Shown here: positions 1 through 12,560 of the stretch, piece after piece
How positions within the stretch are numbered: the stretch's first letter is position 1
Layout: every line of letters begins with the position of its first letter
Assembly (NCBI GenBank): GCA_037176705.1
Contig: CM073887.1
Span: 30,011,501-30,075,500 of the forward strand
Direction of reading: 5' to 3'
From: Molossus alvarezi
Taxonomy: Eukaryota > Chordata > Mammalia > Chiroptera > Molossidae
DNA: 64,000 nucleotides
Position numbers and translations under genes: made by a program
Notes under the pieces: generated by a model
What the model was told of the DNA's origin: nothing
Databases searched by the model: none
The model's input: the letters and a program-made list of their open reading frames with translations, nothing else

Positions 1-366
1 CCTACCTCTGAGATTCAACCCCACCCATGGTTCCACTGAAGTGCTAATTGAGGCTCATTAACAACCAGCATCTGCCCCCATCCTCCTGAAAGCCCTTAAT
101 GCTGAGCACCTGAGGGAGTTTTACAATCAACTGACAACCCAAAACTTATTAAGTAACCTCAGCTGCTAGCCTCCAGGCAAAAAGTTAGAGGATAACAGTA
201 CCTTTCCTGGGCTAGCAACTTTAACCAGGAAAGTAATACTTGACAGTGGTATTTAACGTGGGTCCCCCTCACTCATCTAAACCCAGGAGAGGGAGCCACA
301 AACAGCAGAACACCAACACCCACAGGGAAAACTTGACAGGCTCCAAAGCCCACTGTGATAGCCAAA

Positions 367-1246
367 ATGGTGAAACACAGAAACAGAGGCCAAATGAAAG
401 AGCAAGAGACCTCCACCAAAGATGAGATCAATGTGGAGCAGTTAGGCATGTTAACAGAGCTAGAATTCAGAGCCATGATCTTCAGGAAGCTCAATAGCAT
501 GAGTAAGGACATAGAGACGCTGAAAATAATCCAATTGGAAATTAAAAACCATCAAGAAGACATAAAAAATGACATATCTGAAATGAAACACATTGGAAGG
601 GTTAAAAAGCAGAGTAGAGAAAGCTGAGGACCAGATCAGTGAATTAGAAGACAGGATAAAAAAAAAACAATCAATCAGAAAACCAAAAGGAAAAAACGAT
701 TAAAAAACAGGAAGACAGCTTAAGAGAACTGTGGGACAACTGGAAACGTAATAATATTCACATCATAGGAGTCCCCAAAGAAGAAGAAAATGAGCAAGGG
801 ATAGAGAATTTATCCAAAAAAATAGTGACAGAAAACTTTCCTAATTTGGTGAAGGAAGAAAGCATTCAAGTTCAAGAAGCACAGAGTCCCAAGTAAGAAG
901 AACCCAAACAGGCCCACACCAAGACACATAGTAATCAAAATGCCAAAAATTAAAGACAAAGACAGAATCCTAAAAGCAGCAAGAGATAAGCAACAGGTTA
1001 CCTAACAAGGAAACCCCATAAGGCTCTTAGATGACTTCTCACAAGAAACACTATAGGCCAGAAGAGAATGTCATGAAGTAATCAAGGTCATGAAAAACAA
1101 GGATCTGAATCCAAGACTACTCTACCCAGCAAGGCTATCATTCAAAATAGAAGGTCAAATAAAGAGCTTCCCAGACAAAAGAAAAGGCTAAGGGAATACA
1201 TTAGCACCAAACCAGCACTGCAAGAAATGTTAAAAGGACTGCTGTA
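367..1246 (+). pseudogene. L1 ORF1 remnant (RNA-binding chaperone)
   Basis: L1 ORF1 encodes a trimeric coiled-coil RNA-binding protein that coats L1 RNA. The remnant starts at ATG 367 and stays open to TGA 625-627. Homology then continues in other frames through the RRM-like and C-terminal parts (for example sequence coding LWDNW near 730 and the block around 1110-1180) to a TAA at 1244-1246. The total length is not a multiple of three, and an A-run near 658-668 is a likely frameshift site. The coiled-coil part is Lys/Glu-rich. Confidence 0.85.
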
Positions 1247-1292
1247 ATTAGCAGTAGAAATGGGAAGAAAAATAGAACCACACTAAACAAAA

Positions 1293-4200
1293 ATGGCAAT
1301 AAGTAAGTACATAGCAATAATCACCTTAAATGTAAATGGATTGAATGCTCCCATAAAAAGACACAGAGTAGCTGATTGGATAAGAAATCATGACTCACCT
1401 CTATGTTGTTTGCAAGAGACCCACCTCACAACAAAAGACTCACATAGGTTGAAAGTGAAGGGATGGAAAAAAAATTTCCAAGCAAATGGAAAGAAAAAAA
1501 AGCTGGGGTAGCAATACTCATATCTGATAAAAGAGATTTCAAAATGAAGGCCATAACTAGAGACAAAGAAGGCCACTACATAATATTGAAATGATCTATC
1601 CAACAGGAAGATATAACCTTGATTATCATATGTGCACCCAATATAGGAGCACCAACATATATTAAAAATCTTCTGGAGAACTTCAAAGGAGAAATCGACA
1701 GCAATATGATCATAGCAGCAGACTTCAACACCCTGTTGACACCACTGGATAGATCCTCTAGACAAAAAATTAGCAAGGAAACAGAGACTCTAAATGAAGC
1801 ACTAGACGAAATGGATTTAATAGATATCTACAGAGAATTACACCCCAAAACTACAGAATACACATTCTTCTCAAGTGCACATGGGACATTCTCAAAGATA
1901 GACCACATGATAGGACACAAACTAAATCTCTACAAGTTTAAGAAGATTGAAATCATATCAAGCATCTTCTCAGATCACAATGGCATGAAACTAGAAATCA
2001 ATTGCAACAAGAACATGCAAAGACATTTCAACACATGGAGGCGAAAGAGCATGTTATTAAACAATGAATGGGTCACCGAGGAGATCAAGGAAGAAATTAA
2101 AAACTTCCTGGAGATCAAGGAAGAAATTAAAAATTTCAATGAAAATAAACACACAACAACACAAAATCTATAGGATGCAGCAAAAGCAGTTCTGCGAGGG
2201 AAGTTCATAGTACTACAGGTCTACCTCAGGAAACAAGAAAAATATCTAATTGACTGTCTAACCTCACAACCTAAAGAATTAGAAAGCAAACAAAAAGAAA
2301 ACCCCAGAGCAAGTAGAAGAAAGGAAATAGTAAAGATCAGAGCAGAAATAAATGGCATAGAGACCAAAAAAACAATTCAAAGGATCAATGAAACAAAGAG
2401 CTGGTTTTTTGAAAAGATAAACAAGATTGATGAACCCTTAGCTAGACTCACCAAGAAATAAAGTGAGAGAACCCAAATACACAAAATCAGAAATGAAACA
2501 GGAGAAGTAACAACCGACACCACAGAAATACAAAGGATTGTTAACAGCTACTATGAACAACTATATGGCAACAAATTCGATAATCTAAGCAAAACAGACA
2601 AATTTCTAGAAACACACAGTCTCCCAAAACTGAACTGGGAAGAGATAGAAAACTTGAACAGACCAATAACAATATTGAAGGATATTGAAGAGGTAATCAA
2701 GACTCTCCCAGCAAACAAAAGCCCAGGCCCAGGTGGCTTCATGGGGGAGTTTTACCGAACATTCAAAAAACAACTAACACCCATTCTCCACAAACTATTT
2801 CAAAAAATTCAAGAAGAAGGAAGACTTCCAAACACGTTCTATGAGGCTAGTATAATTCTAATTCCAAAACCAGAAAAAAACATTACAAAGAGAGAAAACT
2901 ACAGGCCAATATCACTGATGAACATAGACGCAAAAATCCTGTGTAAAATACTAGCAAATCGGATCCAGCAATACATCAAAAAAATTATTCACCATGATCA
3001 AGTGGGATTCATCTCAGGGATGCAAGGCTGGTACAATATTTGAAGATCAATAAATGTGATACACCACATAAATAAAATGAAAGATAAAACCATATGATCA
3101 TATCAATAGATGCCAAAAAAGCCTTCGACAAAATCCAACATCTATTTCTGATAAAAACGCTCAGCAATGTGGGAATAGAGGGATCATATCTCTACATAAT
3201 AAAGGCCATATATGAAAGACCTACAGCCAACATCATAGTCAATGGGCAGAAACTAAAAACATTTCCATAAGAACAGGAACAAGACAGGGATGTCCACTTT
3301 CACCACTCCTATTTAACATAGTACTGGAAGTCTTAGCCACAGCAATCAGACATGAAGAAAAAATAAAAGGGATCCAAATTGGAAAGGAGGAAGTGAAACT
3401 GTCATTATTTGCAGATGACATGATATTATACATAGAAAACCCTAAAGAATCCATCAAAAATCTACTAGACTTAATAAATGAACTTGGCAAAGTAGCAGGA
3501 TACAAAATTAACGTCAAGAAATTGATGGCATTCATATACACCAATGATGAACTCACAGAAAGAGAAACTGAAAAAACAATCCCATTTACCATTGCAGCAA
3601 AAAAATTAAGATACCTAGGAATAAACTTAACCAAAGAAGTAAAGGACCTATTTTCAGAAATCTACAGGATATTGAAAAAAGAAATAGAGAAATATATAAA
3701 AAAGCGGAAGCACATACCTTGTTCATGGATTGGGAGAATTAACATCATTAAAATATCCATATTACCCAAAGCAATCTATAGATTCAATGCAATCCCCATC
3801 AAAATACCTATGACATATTTCACAGAACTAAAACAAATACTTAAAAAGTTTATATGAAACCAAAAAAGTCCCTGCATAGCCACAGCAATTTTGAAAAACA
3901 AGGACAAAGTAGTTGGGATCACAATACCAGATATCAGGTTATGCTGCAAAGCGACTGTAATAAAAACAGCCTGGTACTGGCATGAGAACAGGCATATAGA
4001 CCAGTGGTACAGAACTGAAAACCCAGAAATGGACCCAAGGCAATATGCTCAATTAATATTTGATAAAGGTGGCAAGAGCATACAGTGGAGTAAAGACAGC
4101 CTCTTTAATAAATGGTGTTGGGAAAATTGGACAGCTACATGCAAAAAAATAAAACTAGACCATCAACTTACACCATACACAAAATAAACTCAAAATGGAT

Positions 4201-5129
4201 AAAAGATTTAAATGTGACCCGTGAATCATAAAAATTCTAGAAGAAAATGTAGGCAACAAAATTTCGGACATCATACGGAGCAGAATTTTCACTGATACAT
4301 CACCTAAGGCAACAGAAACAAAGGAAAAAATGAACACATGGGACTACATCAAACTAAAAAGCTTCTGCACAGCAAAGGAAACAATAATCAAAATGGAAAG
4401 GCAACCCACTGTATGGGAGAACATCATTGCCAATGATATATCAGATAAGGGGTTAATTTCCAATATATAGAGAGTGCTCATACAACTCAACAAAAGGAAG
4501 ACAAAGAACTCAATTAAAAAATGGGCAGAGGAACTAAATAGACACCTCTCCAAACAGGACATACAAATGGCCAAGAGACATATGAAGAAATGCTCAACAT
4601 CACTAATCATCAGAGAGATGCAAATTAAAACAACAATGAGGTATCACCTCACACCTGTCAGAATGGCCACCATCAACAAATCATCAAACAACAGGTGTTG
4701 GCAGGGGTGTGGAGAAAAGGGGACTCTAATACACTGCTGGTGGGAATGCAGACTGGTGCAACCACTATGGAAAACAATATGGTGTTACCTCAAAAAATTA
4801 AAAATTGAACTGACCCAGTGATCCCACTTCTAGGAATATACCCTAAGAAGCCTGAAACACCAATCAGGAAGAATATATGTACCCCCATGTTCATAGCAGC
4901 ACTATTTACAATAGCTAAGATCTGGAAACAGCCCACGTGTCCATCAGTAGACAAATGGATAAAAAAGCAGTGATACATATATACGATGGAGTACTATGCA
5001 GCTGTAAGAAAGAATGATCTCTTATCCTTTGAGCTGACATGGAGGGACCTGGAAAGTATTATCCTAAGTGAAAGAAGCCAAGCAGAAAAAGACAAATACC
5101 ACATGATCTCACTTATATACGGAATATAA
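1293..5129 (+). pseudogene. L1 ORF2 remnant (endonuclease + reverse transcriptase)
   Basis: ORF2 nicks target DNA and reverse-transcribes L1 RNA. The endonuclease starts at ATG 1293 (TLNVNGLNAP, then CLQETHLT) and includes SDHNG near 1970. The RT region has [11 protein letters not shown] near 3105 and the catalytic FADD near 3411. The zinc-knuckle-like [14 protein letters not shown] is near 4710. Breaks seen: a frameshift in the A-run near 1493-1501, TAG 2171-2173 where Trp is usual, TAA 2459-2461, TGA 3041-3043 (a CGA to TGA type change), one-base shifts near 3092 and 3265, TGA 3855-3857 where Trp is usual, a shift near 4185, and TGA 4819-4821. Homology continues to a TAA at 5127-5129. Confidence 0.93.
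2081..2140 (+). repeat. 30-bp in-frame tandem duplication in L1 ORF2
   Basis: Two adjacent 30-base units, 2081-2110 and 2111-2140, both begin gagatcaaggaagaaattaa and differ only in the last few bases. The duplication adds ten codons (EIKEEIKNF-type) between the endonuclease and RT regions and keeps the frame. Confidence 0.9.
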
Positions 5130-5388
5130 TGAACATAACAGTCTGAGGTATACGGTAGACCCAAAAACATGGAAATAGGGCACAGACTGACATGCCTCAG
5201 AAGAGGGGGTGAGTGGGTGGGAAGAGATAAACCACAGAACTTATATGCATGTATGCATAACCAATAGACATGGACAACAAAGTCGGGGACGGGGCTGGGG
5301 TGGCGCGGGGAGGGGGGTGCCAATGGGGTAAAAAAGGAGAAACTTCTGTAACAAGTAAATCAATTAATTAAAATTTAAAAAAATAAAG
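5130..5388 (+). other. L1 3' UTR and A-rich tail
   Basis: The 3' UTR contains a G-rich tract at about 5283-5320, typical of L1 3' ends, then ggagaaacttctgtaacaag and an A-rich tail to about 5388. The terminal block recurs in antisense in the tiny insertion at 27308-27358. Confidence 0.8.
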
Positions 5389-5516
5389 AAATTCTCTGAC
5401 TGTAGCTCAGTAGAGTAACACTATTCAGTAAATAATTTTATCCTTGAAAACATAAGCATAAATTAATAGTGATAGTCCATAGAATATTTTGTAAATGTTC
5501 TGTGACTGTGGCCAAA

Positions 5517-5524
5517 TCTATCTG

Positions 5525-5570
<46 letters not shown>

Positions 5571-5571
5571 A
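5517..5571. repeat. (TATC)n tetranucleotide microsatellite
   Basis: About eleven pure TATC units, preceded by an interrupted unit containing TCTG. Probably length-polymorphic. Confidence 0.95.
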
Positions 5572-5849
5572 TCTATCAATTTTATTTGACCACTTTTCAA
5601 TTTGTTTTTGCAAAATTCATTTTAAGTTAATGGTGGTAGCAGGCAGTGTGTTTGTATAGACAAAATTCATTGATATTCTCTATCTTTACAGTAATTTGAG
5701 ACTCTAAAGATTATTCCTGAGTTAATATTTTGTGCTGTTTAAATTTAGTTGTACATCTGTAGGTATAGTCTCACTATGGCTATCCATGTAGAAAAAACAA
5801 ATTGGTTATTGTGAGTCAGTCAGAGAATATTTGGAGAAATTCATTTTAT

Positions 5850-6115
5850 TTATTTATTATTACTATATGTAAATTATTTATTTTTAAAGTTATTGGGGGT
5901 GATATTGGTTAATAAAGTTATATAGGCTTCAAGTGTACACTTCTATTAATCATCATTTCTGTATTGCATTGTGTTTACCACCCAAAGTCAAATCTCCATA
6001 TATTTGACCCCCTTTACCCTTATTATTTGCCCTCCAGCCCCCCTTCCCTCTGGTAACTACTGTACTGTCCTCTGTGTCCATGAATTTTTGTTGGTCTTGT
6101 TTGTTTATTTGTTGC
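5850..6115 (-). mobile_element. Antisense L1 3'-end fragment
   Basis: The phrases ttggttaataaagttatatagg and caagtgtacacttctat followed by a C-rich stretch resemble the reverse complement of a mammalian L1 3' UTR. No coding part is present, so it is a 5'-truncated copy. The subfamily is not determined. Confidence 0.6.
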
Positions 6116-6187
6116 TTAAATTAAATCAATAATGCTCACTGTTAACATTCATTTGTGAAGATGGTATAGCTCTTATTTCTGTCTCTC

Positions 6188-6436
6188 TTTTTTTAAATCC
6201 CCACCCAAAGATATTTTTCCATTTATCTCCATATAGAGTGGGAGGGAGGAAGAAAGAGGGAGAGAGAGAAAAACATCGATGTAAAAGGGACACATCAACT
6301 GGTTGCCTCCCACATGTCACCAACCAGGGCTGGGGACAAACCTCAACTGAGGTATGTGCCCTTGACTGGAATCAAACCCGCGGCTCTTTGGTCCACTGGC
6401 CAACGCTCTAACCACCTGGCAAAACCAGCCAGGGCT
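6188..6436 (-). mobile_element. Ves SINE (antisense)
   Basis: The minus strand reads agccctggctggttttgcc and continues through a B-box-like segment, a CT-rich body and the tail hairpin remnant to poly-A at the 6188 end. Similar 11-base flanks ctcttatttct (left) and ctcttgcttct (right) may be diverged target-site duplications. Confidence 0.88.
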
Positions 6437-6445
6437 CTTGCTTCT

Positions 6446-6675
6446 ATCTTTTTTTTTTTTTTTTTTTTAATTTTTTTCTTTATTGACTTTAGAGAGAAAG
6501 GAGGGGAGAGAGAGATAAAAACATCAATGAGAGAGAACATCAGTTGGCCACCTCCTGCATGCCCCCCACTGGGGATTGGGCCCACACCCTGGGCCTGTGC
6601 CCTGACCTGGAATCAAACTGGTGACCTCTTGGTGCCTGGGTCGACGCTCAACCACTGAGCCACACCGGCTGGGCT
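6446..6675 (-). mobile_element. Ves SINE (antisense), abutting another Ves
   Basis: A second Ves, of the type ending ctaaaatcaataaa on its own strand, is inserted next to the previous copy. The duplication cttgcttct is perfect at 6437-6445 and 6676-6684. This copy is younger than its neighbour because it landed beside that copy's head. Confidence 0.92.
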
Positions 6676-7245
6676 CTTGCTTCTCTTTCTTAAAACAGAA
6701 ATCATTCGGCAAAATATCAGGTGTGACAGTTCTTTAAGATTTGGTTCAAGCAAAACTAAAGTACATGAAAAGGATGTCAGAATGCCTTTAAAATGAACTG
6801 TAAAAGAGAAGCCCACTAAATTAGTAGAAGTATGGAGACACTGCCTATTACGTTTAATTGGCCATCAGCTGTGAGTAGAAATATTTAACCTAACCACATG
6901 GGTGGTATTAGGAATATTAGGCAACAAACCTGAAACTGGCAGGGCTTTATCCTTCAGTGTATCCACCAGCATGATGTAAAGTATATACACCTCACGCAAT
7001 AAATCCAAGTAGACAGCTTCAAGGGAAATAAAAATGACATTGATTCTTGAAACTGCTAGTTGAGTTAGTTTTGCTTAACATCTCCTCTGTATTTGTTTAG
7101 ATGGAGGTTAGGTGATTTTTTTGTCTATACTATGGAAACTTTTACTTTAGCTTTCCTTTTTTTCCTTTTATTATTTTTTTGAGGGAGAAAAGATAATGAA
7201 ATGTCCCTTCTAATTTAAAAATAAAAGTATAACATTACTGTAATT

Positions 7246-7520
7246 GCCCTGTCCAGGTGGCTCAGTTGGTTGGAGCATCATCCCATATGCCAAAAGGTCA
7301 TGGGTTTGATCCCTGATAAGGGCACATACCTAGGTTGCAGGTTCTATCCCTAGTAGGGCTCATACAGGAGGCAACCGATGAATATTTCTCTCTGACATCG
7401 ATGTTTCTCTCTTTCTCTCCCTTCTTCTGTCTCTAAAATCAATTTTATATATATATATAAATTTTATATATATATATATATATATATATCTCTCTCTCTC
7501 CTCGGGTGAGGATTAAAAAA
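7246..7520 (+). mobile_element. Ves SINE with expanded TA tract
   Basis: It starts gccctgtccaggtggctcag and ends with the hairpin ctcctcgggtgaggatt. Between body and hairpin lies an expanded TA/CT run (about 7446-7500). Flanks attactgtaatt (7234-7245) and attacagttatt (7521-7532) form a diverged target-site duplication. Confidence 0.9.
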
Positions 7521-7532
7521 ATTACAGTTATT

Positions 7533-8995
7533 AAGTTTTTGCAATAACACAGAAATGATTTTTATCTTTATGTAATTTTGGATACATAAATATAGCTTTT
7601 AGTTTCTTTGAAACAAAAGGGAATCAGGGGTTGCATATTTTATGAAAATAATAGCTGCTTTATGTAACTAAGCCAAGAAAATCTTAAAGTGGCCTAGAAT
7701 TTTCCTCCTGACAATGTAAATTAAGATTATTCATCAATTTGGAATGAAAAAAAAAATTGCTTATGTTTTAAACTCATTAAATGTTTAACTTCTATTTAAA
7801 CACTTAGTTGTTTTAATATCAGAGTATTTTGAACCTTTGAAAATGAAGATTTGTCATTAGAAAAACTGACAAAAATCATTTAATTGATACATGAAAGTGT
7901 TTTAAAAATAGATTATTAATTTATATAGGAAGATGATGGTAAGAAATATTTTAATAGATCATAGATACATGTATCTTTATATTGGCTAAACACACCTTTC
8001 CAATTTCTTGCATACAGCCTTAATTCACTTGGCAGCTTTTGATAACAGAAACCTCTATTTCCATACAAATAAATATTCTCATTGGGAAATAATGGAATTT
8101 AATTCAGAGAGATTTTGAGCACTAATGATTTATTAAGAATAGAAGTGCAGTGGAATAGAAACCATTTGGCAACAGTCATTTGAGATGTACATTATTATGA
8201 TAACAACATTTTATATTTTATGAATTTTCAAAAAATATACTGTTTTGGTATCATTATCAGAGTCCTTATGAACACAGAAAGTACATGAACCTATTTATTA
8301 TATTTTTTTATTCTGAATCTGACCTGTGTACTGCCAATATAACATTTATATTGAAAGTTCTTTTAAAGATATTACCTCTTACTCTAATTTTAAAGTTTTT
8401 CATTTTGCCATCTTTTACTATTTTAAAATACTTGGGAAACATTCTTGAAGTACCATATTTTGGGGTTTGAAGAATTAAGGTAAATTATATTTATTCTTCT
8501 GATTTATAAAGTCATTATTACAATTTCAAATTCATCAAGGAAACATTTTTCTTGTATTTATATAAGTGAAAAATAATAACATTAAATGTTATTGGAATTT
8601 AAAGAGTTTCACTTTTTTTATTACAATAAATTCAATGATTTCCTAAGTGGTACACAGGATTAAGCCAAGGATTTAATTTTAGCAGAAAATAAAGGAATGA
8701 CAATGTTAAGGAAAAGTGGACCAGTTTTCTGAGAAATTTACTGGAAATGCTGGCTATTCACTCCCATTTATTGGTATTGTGTGACAGTTTCATGCGTAGT
8801 TCTCTAACTTTCCTCCTTTCTTCTTGTCCTATACATAATAGTCATTTTAATAATTTTCTTATTTTAATAGAGAAGTTAAAGTCTGAGTTTATAAAGTCAA
8901 GTCTGAGTTGACTGTACCATTTACATGCCTCCAAGTTGTATTGCTTAGTTGTAGCTTTTCTCTTATTACCTCCATCATTATCTAATATGTTAATA
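7533..8995. other. AT-rich intronic stretch without recognised features
   Basis: No repeat family, gene or RNA was recognised. The open frame at 8285-8470 is AT-rich, low-complexity and not protein-like. Confidence 0.5.
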
Positions 8996-8999
8996 GTAA

Positions 9000-9195
9000 C
9001 TAAGAAACCCTGAGCACTTGCTCTATGACAGACACTGAGATCAGTGCCTTTTCATGCACTGCCTCATTTAAAACTAGCACCTACATTAATTTTTATCCCT
9101 ATTCTACATATGGTGAATTACTTATCTAATAAGTGTTGGAACCAGCTATAAACTCAGTTCTGTCTAAATTCAGTATCTTAGCACTTCATAGTATT
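9000..9195 (-). mobile_element. MIR SINE fragment (antisense)
   Basis: Phrases such as gagcacttgctctatgacagacact, the cctcattt segment and the split text near ggtgaattacttatctaataagtgttggaacc match the usual reverse-strand MIR layout. The copy is old and diverged. Confidence 0.6.
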
Positions 9196-9199
9196 TGAA

Positions 9200-11116
9200 G
9201 TCTTTTTTCATTTTCAGAGTTCAAAACCTGATGAATGATGTGCTCTACGAGTTAGCCTGAGATCACTTTTAAAACATCCCCTTCTCTTGCTTTTATGTAT
9301 CTGCCACAATAAAATCCACTCCTCACACCAGACCTGCACTCTATTTTCTTGCCTTCCTGCAATTATTTGCAGAATGCCTTGTTTCTTCATTGTCTGCCTA
9401 ATACACCCTTCAAAACTCATCTTAAAACCACCTTTTCTAAAACTTGCTGTAATTTCCCTAATTGGAATCCCTTTGGCATTTTCAATTTTCATTATTTCTC
9501 ATTGGTCGTTGAGAGTCGCACAGACCTAGATTGGAAACTAGCTCTTTGGCTCCTTTGAGACTTTTAACACCGTATTTAATATCGCTTAGATCAGTTTGAT
9601 TTTCCCCTTCCAAAGCTAAATGATTTCAGAAGGGACAGAGAGAAAAATATGGTGTGGTATCTACAGTTACCGCAGACCCTGCAGTAATATTTTGCTGTCC
9701 TCTCATGTCTAACTTCATAAGGTCTGTTTATTCATCTGTTCCTCTCCAGTCTCGCAGACACAGACAGCCCCAGGCTAACCTCCCTGCCTCTCACTATGCT
9801 AATGCAATTAACTCCTTACTGTTTCTCCATACCTCACCAAACAGAGAACACTGGTTGTTCCTCCTAAGTTTACAGCTATGGTGATACAACTCTGCTTGGA
9901 AAGAAAACAAACAAACAAAGAAACATTTAATGTATTTCTTATTGCATATCCATTAAATCCAAACTACTTTAAGCCCACCTCCTTTAGCAGCCTGAGCTCC
10001 CAGAACAAACCTACACATATCTCAGGATCCAGCTAGTGTAAACCAGAGTAGCCCCCACACTTTCCTGCTTCCGCTTAACTATTTATTTTGTCTAAAGTGC
10101 TCTTTCTGATTCTGCTTTAGATCTCTTCATTTATTTCAATCTCCTGGCCAAACTCAAATGCATTATTCTAATTCATGTACCTTTTCTATTCCTGTGTCAT
10201 TTGGGGGCACTTAGTAAATATTTGTTTGAACGTAATGCATTTAGTCATGTTTTTCTGACTGTCTGCTTGCCATGGTGATTCCGTACAAAAGAAAAAAATG
10301 TAGTGAGATAAGTCCCAGTTTGTAGCTTACTGAAAACTTCTCCATGGCCTGAGGTTCTGTGGAGCCAGGGAGTTGCCACTGATCAACCAGTTCTAGCACC
10401 ATATGGGAAGAGCTCAGTTTGCAAATATGTGGATCCTTGAGTCAGCTTAAGAGCAACAGCAAGCCTGTAGGATTGCCATCTGTAAGTTTTCTCAGAGTCC
10501 TGTAAATGAGAACAGTTATAGATGGGGCCACTTATTTATTCAGTCTGAGTATCTATCTCTATGCCTTGTACAAATCCACATTTTCTCTTAAGCGATGAGA
10601 ACCTTTATTAGGTCTTTGCTCAAACAGAAACTTTATATTTCACTTAAGATTTGACTAGAACTTGTGATTAAACAAAAGCTCGGACCTTCAGAATATAATA
10701 ATTCTTCTAAGGTTTGGACAATCTACTTCTTTCTCCCTCCGGTAGATTTCATTATAAATCTCCTGGATTGTTTGTTTGAGGTGTGTGTCTTTCATGTTAT
10801 TCTGAAAACGCTCTAGAGACATTTACTCAGTCAATTTTTGTCTGGTTCAAAGCAATGTTACATTGGAGTGAGGTATTTTATAGGTTTCTCATTTTTAATG
10901 TAGTATTAACCTAGTTCACAGCAATGTTGAACAATTTGGTAAGCTTATAAATGAGTGAGAACCCTACTTAACCCATGGCTAATATTTCTGAAATATATTT
11001 CTTTTTTAAATGGAACTTATCAAATTGTAACACAATAAAGAACAATATCATCTGCAGTTGATAGTGTATTTATTAATAACTTATAATGCACAGGAACCCT
11101 TGTTTATTTGTTCATT
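9200..11116. other. Intronic sequence, largely unassigned
   Basis: The part at 9360-9480 has phrases (cttcaaaactcatcttaaaaccacc) reminiscent of old L2-type elements, but the match is too weak to call. The rest shows no gene or recognised repeat. The open frames here are short and not protein-like. Confidence 0.4.
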
Positions 11117-11136
11117 TTAATTTGGAATTTTAATAT

Positions 11137-11340
11137 TTTTTTCTTTATTTATTTTTAGAGAGAGGAAGGGAGAGGGAGAGACAGAAACATGCATGAGAGA
11201 GATTATCGATTGGCCGCCTCCTGCATGCCCCCCACTGGGGATCAGGCCCACAACCTGGGCATGTGCCCTGACTGGGAATCAAACCAGCCACCTCTTGGTG
11301 CATGGGTCATGCTCAACCACTGAGCCACACCGGCTGGGCT
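11137..11340 (-). mobile_element. Ves SINE (antisense) with clear target-site duplication
   Basis: A Ves of the agagagaggaagggagag / gcatgccccccactgggg type. The flanks ttaatttggaattttaatat (11117-11136) and taatttggattttaatat (11341-11358) are a long, nearly perfect target-site duplication. Confidence 0.94.
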
Positions 11341-11399
11341 TAATTTGGATTTTAATATCAGTGTTGAAGAGAAAGCTAATCTTCTCTTCAGCAAACATG

Positions 11400-12290
11400 A
11401 TATAGGAAGAGGCTCAAAACCAAGGGTCATTTCTTTCTGGGTCACGAGCTGACTCCCACACGCCCACGGTGAGCTCTGTGAAGGGCCTTATCTGCAACCG
11501 GAAACATTTGGAGAAAAAACATTCCGTAAAAACGGTGACATGGGAGAATTCTAAATAAATGCCTGCCATGCGGAATACTGGAGAATTCCTTTCTAATGTC
11601 AGCATCATCGCAAACCAATGATAAACTGGCATGCCTAGCGCCTCGTGCGCCTCAGGCAGGTAACTGAGCACCGCAAATGTATTGCTCAGTTTACGGAGAA
11701 TATCAATATGTACTCAAAACCAATTAACAAGGAAGCTCTCCCAATTATTTTTATGATGCCCCGTGTGTGCTGCTGTAAACATCAGTCCCACAGTGTAATT
11801 CACCCCAGACCGCTGGAAGTAAAACACCATTAGTGGTCGAAATCACAGCCATGATAAAAACACCTGCATTTCCACAAGGCTGGAAAGAAAACGTGGTCAA
11901 AACGAAAATCTCTCAAATAAGTTGCTGAGATGGGATCTGGCAGGTCCAGAGGCAGGTCGGTGTTATGAATGAAACGAACAGAATCGCCAGCCTGGTGCGT
12001 GCGCATTAAGAAACTCGGGACGGCAGGAGGAAAGCAAGACAGAACCCGCTCTGTGGGAAATTGAGGTTGCCAGACACGTTCTGCAGGTGTGGGGAAAGAA
12101 AAGAAACACGTCATCAACAGGGCCCGATATGGGGTTACTGTCACCGAGTTCTCCGCGGAAACCAAACAAAAACCAAATGGAACAAAGATCTATGTGTGTT
12201 GGCGACTCTGTTACGTGCTCATAGGTGTCCTGCTCGTTTTCAGTGATTCCTGTGGAACAGTAAGGCTATTTCTTTGGTTTGCTTTTAATG
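11400..12290. other. Unique, CpG-bearing non-coding segment
   Basis: About 0.9 kb without a recognised repeat, with more CpG dinucleotides than the surrounding AT-rich DNA (for example near 11640, 11990 and 12150). It has overlapping short open frames on both strands but none protein-like. It may be a conserved non-coding element or an unrecognised old repeat. Confidence 0.35.
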
Positions 12291-12560
12291 ACCTTTATTT
12301 TTATTCAATTAATCATAACATTTTTTAAAATTGTTGAGCATATCATAGATGTCCCCCATTATTTTTCCCCCATTGCCCCTCCTTCTGCAGTTTCCCCGCC
12401 CCACCCCAGGCCTGCACCACCCTATTGTCTGTGTCCACGGGCAATGCATACATGCATATAAATTCTTTGGTTAATCTCTTCCCTCCCCCCTCCTTCCCTC
12501 TGAGATTTCTCAGTCTGTTCCAGGTTCCCATGCCTCTGTTTCTATTATTCATCAGAAAAA
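12290..12560 (-). mobile_element. Antisense L1 3'-end fragment
   Basis: T-rich sequence (12290-12340) is followed by catagatgtcccccatt, a C-rich stretch, then tgtgtccacgggcaatgcat. This looks like a reversed, 5'-truncated L1 3' UTR as found in bats. Confidence 0.6.

Larger units (their letters stand above)
1..5388 (+). mobile_element. Near-full-length defective L1 LINE
   Basis: The element has a 5' UTR-like segment (1-366, probably cut by the window edge), an ORF1 remnant, an ORF2 remnant with endonuclease, reverse transcriptase and C-terminal Cys-rich motifs, a G-rich 3' UTR and an A-rich tail. It lies in the same orientation as FSTL5. Nonsense codons and frameshifts in both ORFs make it non-autonomous. 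The 3' end is clear; target-site duplications cannot be tested because the 5' flank lies outside the window. Confidence 0.93.

Noticed and set aside
1388..1765. Antisense 125-codon frame over the L1 endonuclease
   Set aside because: Shadow of ORF2; Phe/Tyr-rich with no known domain.
3239..3634. Antisense 131-codon frame over the L1 reverse transcriptase
   Set aside because: Shadow of the RT region on the opposite strand.
5517..5571. CRISPR-like regular repeat
   Set aside because: A pure tetranucleotide microsatellite without spacers.
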